Positions 51,070-60,240 of a stretch of DNA of 64,000 nucleotides are shown here, in pieces; the stretch's first letter is position 1; the number at the start of each line of letters is the position of its first letter. Both the position numbers and the translations under genes were made by a program. Source of the DNA: Natronococcus sp. A-GB1. GTDB taxonomy: Archaea; Halobacteriota; Halobacteria; Halobacteriales; Natrialbaceae. The stretch lies in the NCBI RefSeq assembly GCF_029688845.1, contig NZ_JARUKW010000001.1, positions 248,001-312,000 of the forward strand, read 5' to 3'. Under the pieces are notes generated by a model. It saw nothing but the letters and a program-made list of their open reading frames with translations, had not been told where the DNA came from and did not search any database.

Positions 51070-52596
51070 TCAGTCGTCCGCCGTGGATTCGGCTGCCGTC
51101 GACTCCTCGGTCACGAGGTGGTGACAGCCTCGCGATTCCGCGTTCTCGCCCGCGGCCCGCGCGATCAACAGCGCGGTGACGCAGGCGTTTCGAAGCTCGT
51201 AGAGCTCGCGGGAGGTCCTGGTGCGGGTGTAAGCGTCGACCTCGCCCTTGAGCCGCCGGAGGACAGCGCTCGCGCGGGCGATCCCGTCGGGATCGCGCTC
51301 GAGGCCGAGCTGTTCGGCCATTGTTCGCCGCAGCCGCCTGAACTTCTCGGCGGCGAAGCGCTCGGGCAGTGCGGGATCGCTGTCTCGGAGAGTTGGCGCG
51401 TCGACGACCCGAGGTTTCGCTTCGCAGCCGACCACAGTCTCGCCCGCCCGCAATCCCCAGACCAGTCCCTCGAGCAGGCTCGTACTCGCTAGGCGATTCG
51501 CGCCGTGGACGCCCGTTCGGGTACACTCGCCGACGGCGTACAGTCCCTCGAGACTCGTTCGCCCGTCGTGGTCGACGTCGATCCCGCCACACAGGAAGTG
51601 CTCGCAGGGCGCGACCGGAATCTGGTAGCCGTCGATTCCGCGGTCACGACAGTTCTCGGCGATCCCGGGGAACTCGTCCTCGAAATCGCCCTCGAGCGTC
51701 TGTACGTCCAGAACGACCTCGCCGGTTGCCTCGCGCTCGGCGGCGACCGCGCGGGCGACGACGTCCCGGGGCGCGAGTTCGGCGTCTGGGTGGTAGTCGT
51801 CCATGAAGCGGTCGCCGTCTGCGTCCCGGAGGACGGCGCCCTCGCCGCGGAGGGCCTCCGAGAGCAGGAACGGATCCTCCCCGTCGAAAGCGGTCGGATG
51901 GAACTGCACGTACTCGAGGTCCGCGACGTCGGCGCCCGCGAGCGCGGCCATCGCGATCCCGTCACCGGTAGCCCCCTCGGGGTTCGTCGAGCGCAGGTAG
52001 AGCGCCCCGATGCCGCCCGTCGCCAGCACCGTCGCCCCGGCGTAGACGGGGTGGCCGGTCGCGTCCTCGTCGGTGAGGACGCCGTGGACGCGGCCCTCGT
52101 GGGTAATCAGCTCGAGGACGGCGGTGTCCTGTCGAACCTCGACGCGCTCGTGGTCGTCGAGGTAGTTCAGGAACGGGCGCAGGATGTGAGTCCCGGTCGC
52201 GGCGTCGACGTGGAGGATGCGTCGCTCGGAGTGGGCCGCCTCGCGGGCGTAGTCGAACGCGCCGTTCTCGCGCTCGTCGAACGGGATCTCGAGAGTCTCG
52301 AGGAGGACGTCCTCGACGGCCGCGTCGGCCTCGCGGACGAGGACGTCGACGGCGTCGGGATCTGCGGTTCCGTCGCTGGCCGCGAGGACGTCACGTTTCA
52401 GCGCCTCGGGGTCGCCACGAGCCGTCGAGATGCCGCCCTGGGCCCAGTCGGTGCTGGCGTCGGTGGGTCGCTCGGCCTTCGTCACCAGCAGTACCTCCGC
52501 GTCCTCGCGGGCGGCCTGCAGGGCGGCCGCACAGCCCGCGATGCCGCTGCCGACGACGAGGACGTCCGCGGTGTCGTGAGGTGGTGTCTCGGACAT
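51070..52596 (-). CDS. nadB: L-aspartate oxidase
   Basis: The 508-aa FAD enzyme oxidises L-aspartate to iminoaspartate for NAD synthesis. It has the FAD fold VLVVGSGIAGCAAALQAARE, DWAQGGISTARGDPEA, the central block QFHPTAFDGEDPFLLSEALRG, and the active-site GGIDVDHDGRTSLEGLYAVG plus NRLASTSLLEGLVWGLRAG. The C-terminal helical part ends in a short Ala/Ser-rich tail. It is translated between nadA and nadC. Confidence 0.95.
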   Translation of the reverse strand: MSETPPHDTADVLVVGSGIAGCAAALQAAREDAEVLLVTKAERPTDASTDWAQGGISTARGDPEALKRDVLAASDGTADPDAVDVLVREADAAVEDVLLETLEIPFDERENGAFDYAREAAHSERRILHVDAATGTHILRPFLNYLDDHERVEVRQDTAVLELITHEGRVHGVLTDEDATGHPVYAGATVLATGGIGALYLRSTNPEGATGDGIAMAALAGADVADLEYVQFHPTAFDGEDPFLLSEALRGEGAVLRDADGDRFMDDYHPDAELAPRDVVARAVAAEREATGEVVLDVQTLEGDFEDEFPGIAENCRDRGIDGYQIPVAPCEHFLCGGIDVDHDGRTSLEGLYAVGECTRTGVHGANRLASTSLLEGLVWGLRAGETVVGCEAKPRVVDAPTLRDSDPALPERFAAEKFRRLRRTMAEQLGLERDPDGIARASAVLRRLKGEVDAYTRTRTSRELYELRNACVTALLIARAAGENAESRGCHHLVTEESTAAESTADD

Positions 52597-52602
52597 GGTC
52601 GA

Positions 52603-53736
52603 TCAGAGCTCCAGCATACGCTCGAGGGCCAGCCCGGCGAGCTCCTTTTCCTCGGGAGCGACCTCGATCACGTTGCGCTCTCGGCCCGCGACGAGCTCCT
52701 CGAGGACCCAGCCGAGGTAGTTGGGGTCGATCTGGCGCATGGCGTTGCAGTCCATGCAGGCGTCGCCACACAGCGGGACGACGTCGACCTCGGGGTGCCA
52801 GCGCTGTAGGTGTTCGGCGAGGTGAATCTCGGTCCCAATCGCCCACGTTTCGCCGGGGGCGGCGTTGGCGACGGTCTCGCGGATCGTCGCCGTCGAGCCG
52901 ACGACGTCGGCGGCCTCGACGACCTCGCGGCGACACTCGGGATGGACGACCACGTTCGCATTCGGCTGTTCCTCCCGTACTCGCTCGACGTGAGCCTCGC
53001 TAAAGCGCTCGTGGACCTGGCAGTAGCCGTTCCAGAGAATCAGGTCCCGCTCGGCGACCGCCTCGGCGCTTTTTCCCTCAGGGTCCCACGGGTCCCACGT
53101 AACGGTCTCGTCGGCCATCCCCAGATGGTGGGCCGTGTTCTCCCCGAGATGCTTGTCGGGCAGAAAGAGGACCTTGTCGCCGCGCTCGAGGGCCCACTCG
53201 AAGGCCTCGTGGGCGTTCGAGGACGTACAGACCAGCCCGCCCTGGCTCGCACAGAACGCCTTCAGGTCGGCGTAGGAGTTCATGTACGTGATCGGGACGA
53301 TCTCTGCGTCGGGCGCGGCCGCCGTGATCTCCGCCCAGGCGGCGTCGACCTGCAGCGCCTCGGCCATCCCGGCCATCGGGCAGGACGCCTCCATACTGGG
53401 GAGGATCACCGTCTGGTCGTCGTCGGTGATAATGTCGGCGCTCTCGGCCATGAACGTCACGCCGCCGAAGATTACGTACTCGGCGTCGGCCGCGGCCGCC
53501 TCCCTCGAGAGCCCGTAGGAGTCGCCGACGAAGTCGGCGTGCTCGACGATCTCCCGTCGCTGGTAGTTGTGTCCGAGGACGACGACATCGTCGCCGAGTA
53601 TCTCGAGGGCGTCCTCGATTCGCTTCGTTCGCTCGTCCTCTTCGAGACCTCGATACTCCGATGGAAGCTGTTCGAGGTGGTCATATTTGAACAGACTCAG
53701 GTCAGTTTCGAACTCCGTGCTTTCTAGTTTGGCCAT
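52603..53736 (-). CDS. nadA: Quinolinate synthase
   Basis: The 377-aa Fe-S enzyme condenses iminoaspartate with dihydroxyacetone phosphate. Three cysteines in GLVCTSSNAHEAF, VVVHPECRREVVEAAD and CGDACMDCNAMR can bind the 4Fe-4S cluster, and the blocks VVVLGHNYQRREIVEHADFV and GDSYGLSREAAAADAEYVIF are conserved. It heads the nadA-nadB-nadC operon, six bases ahead of nadB. A CTATAT box at 53793-53799 is a promoter candidate. Confidence 0.95.
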   Translation of the reverse strand: MAKLESTEFETDLSLFKYDHLEQLPSEYRGLEEDERTKRIEDALEILGDDVVVLGHNYQRREIVEHADFVGDSYGLSREAAAADAEYVIFGGVTFMAESADIITDDDQTVILPSMEASCPMAGMAEALQVDAAWAEITAAAPDAEIVPITYMNSYADLKAFCASQGGLVCTSSNAHEAFEWALERGDKVLFLPDKHLGENTAHHLGMADETVTWDPWDPEGKSAEAVAERDLILWNGYCQVHERFSEAHVERVREEQPNANVVVHPECRREVVEAADVVGSTATIRETVANAAPGETWAIGTEIHLAEHLQRWHPEVDVVPLCGDACMDCNAMRQIDPNYLGWVLEELVAGRERNVIEVAPEEKELAGLALERMLEL

Positions 53737-54076
53737 TTGGGTTCCCTGTGGCTAGTAGCACACACCAACCATTATTGAATAACTCTTCTATTCGATATAG
53801 GATCATGCACAGGTACCATCCGATGGTTAGAGGTTGGTAGGATAATACCCTCAATTGGGGCCGACGACCGGTTTTGGTCCTGGGACCGTGGGACGCGCTC
53901 AAGGTCGTGCGACGGACGAACGACGGACTCGACGGCGAAACCCCGGAACCGAGCGGCTCGGAAGAAATTCGACGACGTGCGCTCGAGATACCGATTATGA
54001 ACTCGACTGCGAGAACGGCTGGAACCGACGGCGGAGCCGTTAGTGCGGCGGCTTCAACCCGTTTATCCGCCCTCCG
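53737..54076. other. Intergenic region upstream of nadA, no gene
   Basis: No convincing frame was seen here. The nadA-proximal 100 bp are AT-rich, with ATTATTGAATAACTC-type sequence and a TATA-like CTATAT on the minus strand. The distal part is GC-rich and lies beyond the convergent-reading F420-oxidoreductase end. Confidence 0.6.
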
Positions 54077-55051
54077 CTAGCTCGGCGCGAGCGACTCGAG
54101 CGTCTGCTCGACGATCTCGTCCGAGGCGGGGTCGGGAACCACCACGATCGGGTGATCGATTCCGGTTTCGGCGACGAGGGACTCGAGGCGATCCCGGGCA
54201 TCCTCGGGCGTCCCCGCGACGCCGAGGTCGGCGACCAGTTCGTCCGTCACCGCGTCGGCTGCCTCGCCCCTGTTTCCGTCGCGCCAGGCCTCGGCGATCC
54301 GATCGGCCTCGTCGGGGTACGCCGCGCCGACGGCCCGCCGGTACCCCTCGCCGCTGCCGACGTAGTAGGCGACGTGGCCGCGGATCGCGTCCCGGGCCGC
54401 CTCGAGGTCCTCGCTGACGGCCGCAGGAACGTACGGCGCGACGGCGATCGCCTGGGGATCTCGATCCCGCTCTCGGGCCGCCGTCGCGACCTCCTCGAAA
54501 GCGTCCTCGAGCCTCGAGAAGGGGATGTTGTGCGGGATCCAGCCGTCGGCGAGCCGGCCGACGACCCGGCGGTTCGCGGGGCCCAGTCCGGCGTGGTAGA
54601 TCGGCGTCGGCACCTCGAGGGAGGGGAAGTCCTTCGCCTCGAGCAACTCGCCGTCGTACTCGATCCGACCCTCATCCGCGGTGAACGCGCGGACGAGCTC
54701 GATCGTCTCGTGGGCGCGCCGCACGGGACGGTCGAACGCCTCGCCGTGGAGGTCCTCGATCGACTTCTTCGTGCTCGTGCCGACTCCGAGGACGAACCGG
54801 CCGTCCGAAACCCGCTGCAGCGAGGCCGCGGTCATCGCGAGGACGGCCGGCGAGCGCGAGTAGACGTTCAGGATCGCCGACCCGATTCCGAGCTCGTCGG
54901 TCCGGGTCGCGATCTCGGTCGCTCGGACGACGCCGCTCTCGCCCCACAGCTCGGGCAGCCAGACGTCGTCGTATCCCAGCTCCTCGGCGCGAACGGCGAC
55001 GTCGGCCTCCGAGAGCTCGTCGGTGCTCGTCGTCAACAGTCCCGTGTCCAT
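54077..55051 (-). CDS. LLM-class (F420-type) oxidoreductase
   Basis: The 324-aa luciferase-like monooxygenase-fold protein starts MDTGLLTTSTDELSEADVAV and has ELGYDDVWLPELWGESGVVR, LQRVSDGRFVLGVGTSTKKS and GPANRRVVGRLADGWIPHNI. It resembles the haloarchaeal F420-dependent subfamily. It would transfer hydride between coenzyme F420 and an organic substrate. The C-terminal region is the usual TIM-barrel end. Confidence 0.87.
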   Translation of the reverse strand: MDTGLLTTSTDELSEADVAVRAEELGYDDVWLPELWGESGVVRATEIATRTDELGIGSAILNVYSRSPAVLAMTAASLQRVSDGRFVLGVGTSTKKSIEDLHGEAFDRPVRRAHETIELVRAFTADEGRIEYDGELLEAKDFPSLEVPTPIYHAGLGPANRRVVGRLADGWIPHNIPFSRLEDAFEEVATAARERDRDPQAIAVAPYVPAAVSEDLEAARDAIRGHVAYYVGSGEGYRRAVGAAYPDEADRIAEAWRDGNRGEAADAVTDELVADLGVAGTPEDARDRLESLVAETGIDHPIVVVPDPASDEIVEQTLESLAPS

Positions 55052-55122
55052 GGACGGCCCGACGAGGGGCGGGGACAAAAGCGTCGGTGCCGTCGCCGGG
55101 ATCGACGGCGTCGCCCCGTCGC

Positions 55123-55884
55123 TCAGAACAGCCCCGACGAGGGCAACAGCCAGACGCCGACGCCGATCGCGAGCAGACCGCCGACCAACCAGGGCAGCTG
55201 TCGCTTCACGAGTAGCCGCGCCGTCCCCTCCTGGCCGGAGTTCGAGACGACGAACGCCGGCGTTCCGTCGCCGTCGCTCACGACCGCGCTCACGTCACGC
55301 ATCGTCTCGCGGGCGTCGACGTCGTAGCTCGACTGGCCGAACACGTACGCCTCCCTGCCGGGCTCGAGCCGACGCTCGTGGTACCTGCGGTCGTTCCCGG
55401 TCGCGAGCTCGACCACCTTCAGATCGAGCGAGGTGTTCTCCGACTCGAGGTCGGACTCGTGGGCGAGAAACTCCCGAATCGGCTCGGGTTCGGGCTCGCC
55501 GCCGCCGACCTCGATCGTCGTGTCGGTCGACAGCGCCAGCTCGGCGCCCGCAGGCTCGACCCGGACGCTCGCGGTCGCGTCCTCGAGCCGGAACGCCGTT
55601 GCCGCCCGTCCCTCGTCGACGGTCTTCCAGGAGGAGTTCTTCCCGCTCGAGCGGTACTCCTCGACTTCGTACTCGTAGGCGAGCGCGTCCGTCCCCGTGA
55701 TCGGTGCCCGAAGCCGATCGCCGAGCGGAGTCGCGGTTCCCTCGATCTCGACCGGCCCCTCGGCGCGCTCGACCGCGACGACGTCGTCGGTCTCACCCCG
55801 GTAGACGTGGTAGGCCGGCCTGAGCTTCAACAGTCCGATCGCGAGGGCGACGAACCCGCCGAGGACGAGCAGTGGGCCGAACAT
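55123..55884 (-). CDS. GIDE-domain (E3-ligase-like) membrane protein
   Basis: The 253-aa protein begins with a membrane segment (GPLLVLGGFVALAIGLLKLR) and ends with another (LPWLVGGLLAIGVGVWLLPS). Between them are the GIDE-type blocks EGPVEIEGTATPLGDRLRAP and ALAYEYEVEEYRSSG, followed by WKTVDEGRAATAFRLEDATA. The family is shared with mitochondrial MUL1-like proteins, but the RING domain is absent here, so ubiquitin ligase activity is not expected. The role in archaea is unknown. Confidence 0.75.
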   Translation of the reverse strand: MFGPLLVLGGFVALAIGLLKLRPAYHVYRGETDDVVAVERAEGPVEIEGTATPLGDRLRAPITGTDALAYEYEVEEYRSSGKNSSWKTVDEGRAATAFRLEDATASVRVEPAGAELALSTDTTIEVGGGEPEPEPIREFLAHESDLESENTSLDLKVVELATGNDRRYHERRLEPGREAYVFGQSSYDVDARETMRDVSAVVSDGDGTPAFVVSNSGQEGTARLLVKRQLPWLVGGLLAIGVGVWLLPSSGLF

Positions 55885-55965
55885 GCGTCCGTATCGTCGC
55901 GAGATGACAATAACGATACCGGTACGGAAAGCGACACGTCGGCGCAGGGGTTGCCCCCGGATGCG

Positions 55966-57189
55966 CTACTCGTGGCGCAGCGCCTCGATCGGATCCACGC
56001 GGGCGCCCCGCCAGGCGGGGTAGAGCCCGGAGACGACCCCGACGCCGATCCCGACGGCGACTGCGATGGCGACCCACTCGAGCGGGTAGACCATCGGCCA
56101 GCCGAGCAGCCACACGCCGAGGTAGCCGAAGCCGAGGCCGGCGGCGACGCCGACGACCGCGCCGATCGCGCCGAGGACGACCGACTCGACGAGAAACAGC
56201 TGCATGATATCGCGTTTCGTGGCACCGACGGCCTTCATGACCCCGATCTCTCGAGTTCGCTCGGTGACGCTGACGATCATGATGTTAGCGATGCCGATCG
56301 AGCCGACGACGAGCGCGATTCCGGCGACGGCGCCGATGAAGACCGTGAGCTGTCCGACGAGGTCGTCGAACTGCTCGATGGCGTCCTCGACGGTCTGGAC
56401 GGCGATCTCGTCGTCGTCCGCTTTCAGCTCCGCGGCGTGGGAGTCGTCCTCGAGGTAGTCGACGGCGGTCTCCTGAACCGGGTCGACGTCGTCGAGTCCC
56501 TCGGCGCCGATCTGCAGGGTCGGGTACGCCCGCTCCTCGTCGCCGTCGGGCGTCTCGACGGTCGTTGTGTAGTGTTCGTCGGCAGGGACGAACACCTGGG
56601 GCGGCGTCTGCTCGCCGATCTCGCTCTCGGCGACGCCGGCGACCGTCACGCTCGTCGTCTCGCCGTCCTCGAAGGTGAGCTCGAGTTCGTCACCCGCCGA
56701 GACGTTCTCCTCGAAGGCCTGGCCGGCCTGTTCGTTGACGACCGCCTCGTCCGCGCCGTCGAACGGTCCGCCGTCGACGAACGTCGCGTGCTCGAACCGA
56801 TCGGCCGTGGTCGCCTGGGCGTCGACGACGCCCGTCAGCTGTTCGCCGTCTGACTCCGCCTGCACGACGTCGAGCGATCCCTGTGGCGCGACGTACTCGA
56901 CTCCCTCCCGTTGCTCGAGTGCGTCGACGTCGCTCTCGGTGTAGATCGGCGTCTCGACGAGCATGACGCCGAACCCGTCCTCCGGCGTGGTCTGGGTCTG
57001 GACCGTCATCGCGGGCTCCTGCTCGGCCTCGATGTCACCGACAACGTCCTCGGAGAACCCGCCACCGAGCACCATGAACGTGATGACGGCGGCGATGCCG
57101 ATGATGACGCCCAGGGTCGTCAGCGCCGACCGCAGCTTGTGGGCCCTGATCGAGCGCCAGCTGATCCGCAGGCTCTCCCGGAGGTTCAT
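55966..57189 (-). CDS. ABC transporter permease, MacB/FtsX family
   Basis: The 407-aa permease has the MacB layout: an N-terminal helix (RSALTTLGVIIGIAAVITFM), a periplasmic-type core domain of about 200 residues, then three helices. The FtsX core shows IALVVGSIGIANIMIVSVTE, RTREIGVMKAVGATKRDIMQ and a final GVGVVSGLYPAWRGARVDPI. It forms a transporter with the ATPase that follows upstream (start and stop overlap at ATGA). The cargo is unknown; members of the family work on lipoproteins, peptides or drugs. Confidence 0.9.
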   Translation of the reverse strand: MNLRESLRISWRSIRAHKLRSALTTLGVIIGIAAVITFMVLGGGFSEDVVGDIEAEQEPAMTVQTQTTPEDGFGVMLVETPIYTESDVDALEQREGVEYVAPQGSLDVVQAESDGEQLTGVVDAQATTADRFEHATFVDGGPFDGADEAVVNEQAGQAFEENVSAGDELELTFEDGETTSVTVAGVAESEIGEQTPPQVFVPADEHYTTTVETPDGDEERAYPTLQIGAEGLDDVDPVQETAVDYLEDDSHAAELKADDDEIAVQTVEDAIEQFDDLVGQLTVFIGAVAGIALVVGSIGIANIMIVSVTERTREIGVMKAVGATKRDIMQLFLVESVVLGAIGAVVGVAAGLGFGYLGVWLLGWPMVYPLEWVAIAVAVGIGVGVVSGLYPAWRGARVDPIEALRHE

Positions 57190-57971
57190 GCCTCACCCTC
57201 CCCCGTCGACCGTCGGTTCCCCGCCCCTTCCGTCGCTTTCTCGCGGGCCGTCACGTCGCGGGCGCCGCTCAGGTGCTCCAGGGACGCGATCTCGCCGTCG
57301 AGCAGGTGGACGACGTGGTCGGCGTACTCGGCGACCGCCCGCTCGTGGGTAACCAGCAGGATCGTCGCGCCCGCCTCGTTGAGGTCGACCAGCAGCTCCA
57401 TGATCTCGGCTTCGGTCTCCGTGTCGAGGTTTCCCGTCGGCTCGTCGGCCAGCACCAGTGTCGGCTCGTTCGCCAGCGCCCGCGCGAGGGCGACCCGCTG
57501 GCGCTGCCCGCCCGAGAGCTCGCTGGGCTCGTGCTCGAGACGGTCGCCGAGACCGACTCGCTCGAGCAGGCTCCGCGCGCGCTCTTGTCGATCGGCCCCG
57601 ACGCCGTCGTGGAACACCATCGGCAGCCGGACGTTCTCGATAGCGGTCAGCCGCGGCATCAGGTTGAACGTCTGAAAGACGAACCCGATCTCGGTGCCCC
57701 GCAGCCGCGCCCGTTCGGTATCGGACAGCTCCCCGACCGAGCGTCCGCCGACCTCGAGCCGTCCCTCGTCAGGCGTATCGAGGCAGCCGACGAGGTTCAT
57801 CAGCGTCGATTTCCCGGAGCCGCTCGGTCCCATGACAGCCGTGAACGAACCCTCGCCCAGCGACAGCGAGACGCCGTCGACGGCGTGAACCGGCTCGGCG
57901 AGGTGGTACGTTCGGCGGACGCTCTCGGCCGTTACCGCGGCCGCCCCCGGACCAGTGTCGTGTGCCACCAT
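57186..57971 (-). CDS. ABC transporter ATP-binding protein (LolD/MacB type)
   Basis: The 261-aa ATPase has Walker A GPSGSGKSTLMNLVGCLDTP, the LSGGQRQRVALARALANEPT signature, Walker B LVLADEPTGNLDTETEAEIM and the switch histidine in ILLVTHERAV. It opens with AAVTAESVRRTYHLAEPVHA. It precedes and overlaps the MacB-type permease in one operon. No lipoprotein partner is next to it. Confidence 0.92.
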   Translation of the reverse strand: MVAHDTGPGAAAVTAESVRRTYHLAEPVHAVDGVSLSLGEGSFTAVMGPSGSGKSTLMNLVGCLDTPDEGRLEVGGRSVGELSDTERARLRGTEIGFVFQTFNLMPRLTAIENVRLPMVFHDGVGADRQERARSLLERVGLGDRLEHEPSELSGGQRQRVALARALANEPTLVLADEPTGNLDTETEAEIMELLVDLNEAGATILLVTHERAVAEYADHVVHLLDGEIASLEHLSGARDVTAREKATEGAGNRRSTGEGEA

Positions 57972-58110
57972 CCGTCATTGGGGGTACACTACTTGTCGTA
58001 TTAATCCTTACAACATGACTTCCGCTCGACGTGTTCGACGGTTCTCGCCGGGATCGATCGACCGTGCGTCGCCGACTGTTCCCGGTGAGATGGTGTCGGA
58101 TCGGTCCCCG

Positions 58111-59673
58111 TCAGCGCTCGAAGACGACCTCGCCGTCGACCACCGTCGTCGCCACGTCGATCTCGTCGATCCGCTCGGGCTGTTCCCATGGCGATTCCTC
58201 GAGGACGACCAGATCCGCCCGCTTACTGATCTCGAGCGTTCCTAGCCGATCCTCGTCGAAGCCGGCGTAGGCCGCTCCACGGGTGTAAGCCCGAATCGCC
58301 TCGGTAACGGAGAGCCGCTGGGCGTCGGTCGGTGCGTTCACCGCGTGGTGGATCCCCAGCAGGGGATCCAGGGGCATACAGTCGGATCCGAAGGCGAGGG
58401 GGATCCCGTGCTCGAGGACCCGTCGCAGGCGGTTCGTCCGGTTCCGCCGCTCCCGTCCGAGCCGCTGGTCGTAGAGTCCGTCCTCGCCGGCCCACTGGTG
58501 GAAGTTCGGCTGCATCGAGGCGACGACCCCCGCCTCGGCCATTCGCTCGAGCTGGTCGTCGGTCGCCAGCTCGAGGTGTTCGATCCGGTGGCGCGACCCT
58601 TCGGGATCGTCGGTGGCCTCGAGCGCCGACAGCGCCTCCTCGATTGCCTCGTCGCCGATGGCGTGGGCGGTCACCTGAAAGCCCGTGCCGTCGGCCCGCT
58701 CGACGATCTCCTCGAGCTCGTCGGGGGCGATGACCCACTCTCCGTCGTCCCCGGGATCGGGTTCGGCCTCGGTCTCGTAGGGCTCGAACAGCTTCGCCGT
58801 CCGCGCGCCGATGCTGCCGTCAGTGTAGGTCTTAATCGCGCCCGTCCGCACCCGGTCGCTGCCCGCGTTTGTCGCCAGCCCGACCTCGATCGCACTCTCG
58901 AGGTGGTCGGCCCAGTAGTTGATCCGCACTCGGATCGGCAGCTCGCCCACGGCCTCGAGGTCGCGGTACACCTGGGGCGACCGGGAGTTGCGAACCATGT
59001 CGTGGACGGCCGTCACGCCCTTCTCGGCCGCTCGCTCGAGGCCCGACGTGACGAGTTCTCGGGTCTCGTCGTAGCCGGGCGCGATGTGCTCGCGAACCCG
59101 CTCGGCGGCGTCCTCGACGACGATCCCGGTCGGCTCTCCGCCCGCGCGGCGAACGTCGTCCTCGGGAAGTTCGTCCTCGAGTTCCGCGAGGGCAACCGAG
59201 TTCAGCGACGCGGCGTGCATGTCGATCCGCAGGGCGACGACGGGGCGGTCCTCGCTCACCTCGTCGAGCTGCTCGCGGGTGAGGTAGCCGTCGTCGCCGT
59301 CCCACTCGCTCTCGTCGTAGCCGAAGCCCTGCACCCACCCGGATTCCGTCTCCGCGGCCCGTCGGGCGAGGCGATCCAGACAGTCCGCGGCGTCGTCGGC
59401 ACCCGAGAGGTCGGCGTGGACCAGGTATCGGCCCGCGTTCTCGACGTGGGTGTGGGCGTCGACGAAGCCCGGGAGCACGACCCGTCCCTCGCAGTCGATT
59501 CGCTCGGTCTCGACGCCCTCGAGGAACTCGATTTCGTACGTGTCGCCGACGCGGACGACCTCGCCGTCCCGGACGGCCAGCGCCTCCTCGGGGTCGGGTT
59601 CGGCCTCTCTGTCCTCGCCCGCGAGCGTGTAGATCCGCGCGTTCGTCACCACCAGATCGGCAGCCTCGGTCAT
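58111..59673 (-). CDS. Amidohydrolase, YtcJ-like
   Basis: The 520-aa metal-dependent hydrolase has the entry motif LPGFVDAHTHVENAGRYLVH, the metal-bound region TGAIKTYTDGSIGARTAKLF, TAHAIGDEAIEEALSALEAT, HRIEHLELATDDQLERMAEA and the late strand PLAFGSDCMPLDPLLGIHHA. These fit the YtcJ/imidazolonepropionase-like group of the amidohydrolase superfamily. The substrate is not known. The start MTEAADLVVTN at 59673 is used in preference to a long upstream reading. Confidence 0.9.
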   Translation of the reverse strand: MTEAADLVVTNARIYTLAGEDREAEPDPEEALAVRDGEVVRVGDTYEIEFLEGVETERIDCEGRVVLPGFVDAHTHVENAGRYLVHADLSGADDAADCLDRLARRAAETESGWVQGFGYDESEWDGDDGYLTREQLDEVSEDRPVVALRIDMHAASLNSVALAELEDELPEDDVRRAGGEPTGIVVEDAAERVREHIAPGYDETRELVTSGLERAAEKGVTAVHDMVRNSRSPQVYRDLEAVGELPIRVRINYWADHLESAIEVGLATNAGSDRVRTGAIKTYTDGSIGARTAKLFEPYETEAEPDPGDDGEWVIAPDELEEIVERADGTGFQVTAHAIGDEAIEEALSALEATDDPEGSRHRIEHLELATDDQLERMAEAGVVASMQPNFHQWAGEDGLYDQRLGRERRNRTNRLRRVLEHGIPLAFGSDCMPLDPLLGIHHAVNAPTDAQRLSVTEAIRAYTRGAAYAGFDEDRLGTLEISKRADLVVLEESPWEQPERIDEIDVATTVVDGEVVFER

Positions 59674-59792
59674 AGGTAAAATCCCACACGCGAGGAGCAA
59701 AACGGTAGTGGTCGCCGTCTCGAGAACGTCCCGCTGCAAGCCAACCCTGTCAGGCCAGAATCTAGTAGTATCCTGGAATCGAAGACACAGGC

Positions 59793-60188
59793 ATGCCAAG
59801 CCGCGAGAACCGGGCGATCATGGCCTCCTTCGGCGTGTTCGTGCTCGCCCTCGCTGGACTGTCGATTCTCGAGGCGACACTCGGCGTCCCGGTCGGCGAC
59901 GGCCCGCTCGCCGTGTTCGCGTTCGCCGTCGCGATCGTCCTCCCGCAGCTGTACCTCGCGCGGACCGACGACGAGGTCGCGCCCCGAACTAGGCTGGGTG
60001 TCGCCGCCGTCCTCGCAGGGCTGTTCGTGGTCGGGTTCGTTGCGGCGCCGATCGGAACGCCGTCCCTGTTGCTGTTCGGGATCGCGGGAATCGCGTTGCT
60101 GGTCGTCTGCCGTCGTGAGATCCGTACGGCATACCGCGAGTCGATCGAGAACGGGGACGCGAGCGGCGACGCCGCCTCCCGGCCGTAG
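59793..60188 (+). CDS. Four-helix membrane protein
   Basis: The 131-aa protein has four hydrophobic segments: NRAIMASFGVFVLALAGLSI, GPLAVFAFAVAIVLPQLYLA, LGVAAVLAGLFVVGFVAAPI and LLLFGIAGIALLVVCRREIR. Its N- and C-termini are hydrophilic. No family is recognised. It lies just upstream of hmgA on the same strand (52 bp) and could be cotranscribed. Confidence 0.6.
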   Translation: MPSRENRAIMASFGVFVLALAGLSILEATLGVPVGDGPLAVFAFAVAIVLPQLYLARTDDEVAPRTRLGVAAVLAGLFVVGFVAAPIGTPSLLLFGIAGIALLVVCRREIRTAYRESIENGDASGDAASRP

Positions 60189-60240
60189 CTTCGCGCGCCG
60201 ATCAGCAATCCTTAGGGCGGGCCCGCGTGTTGGCCCCACC

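Noticed and set aside
53855-54080. Small plus-strand frames upstream of nadA
   Set aside because: They lack a family, a hydrophobic pattern or a promoter, and they overlap one another in different frames.
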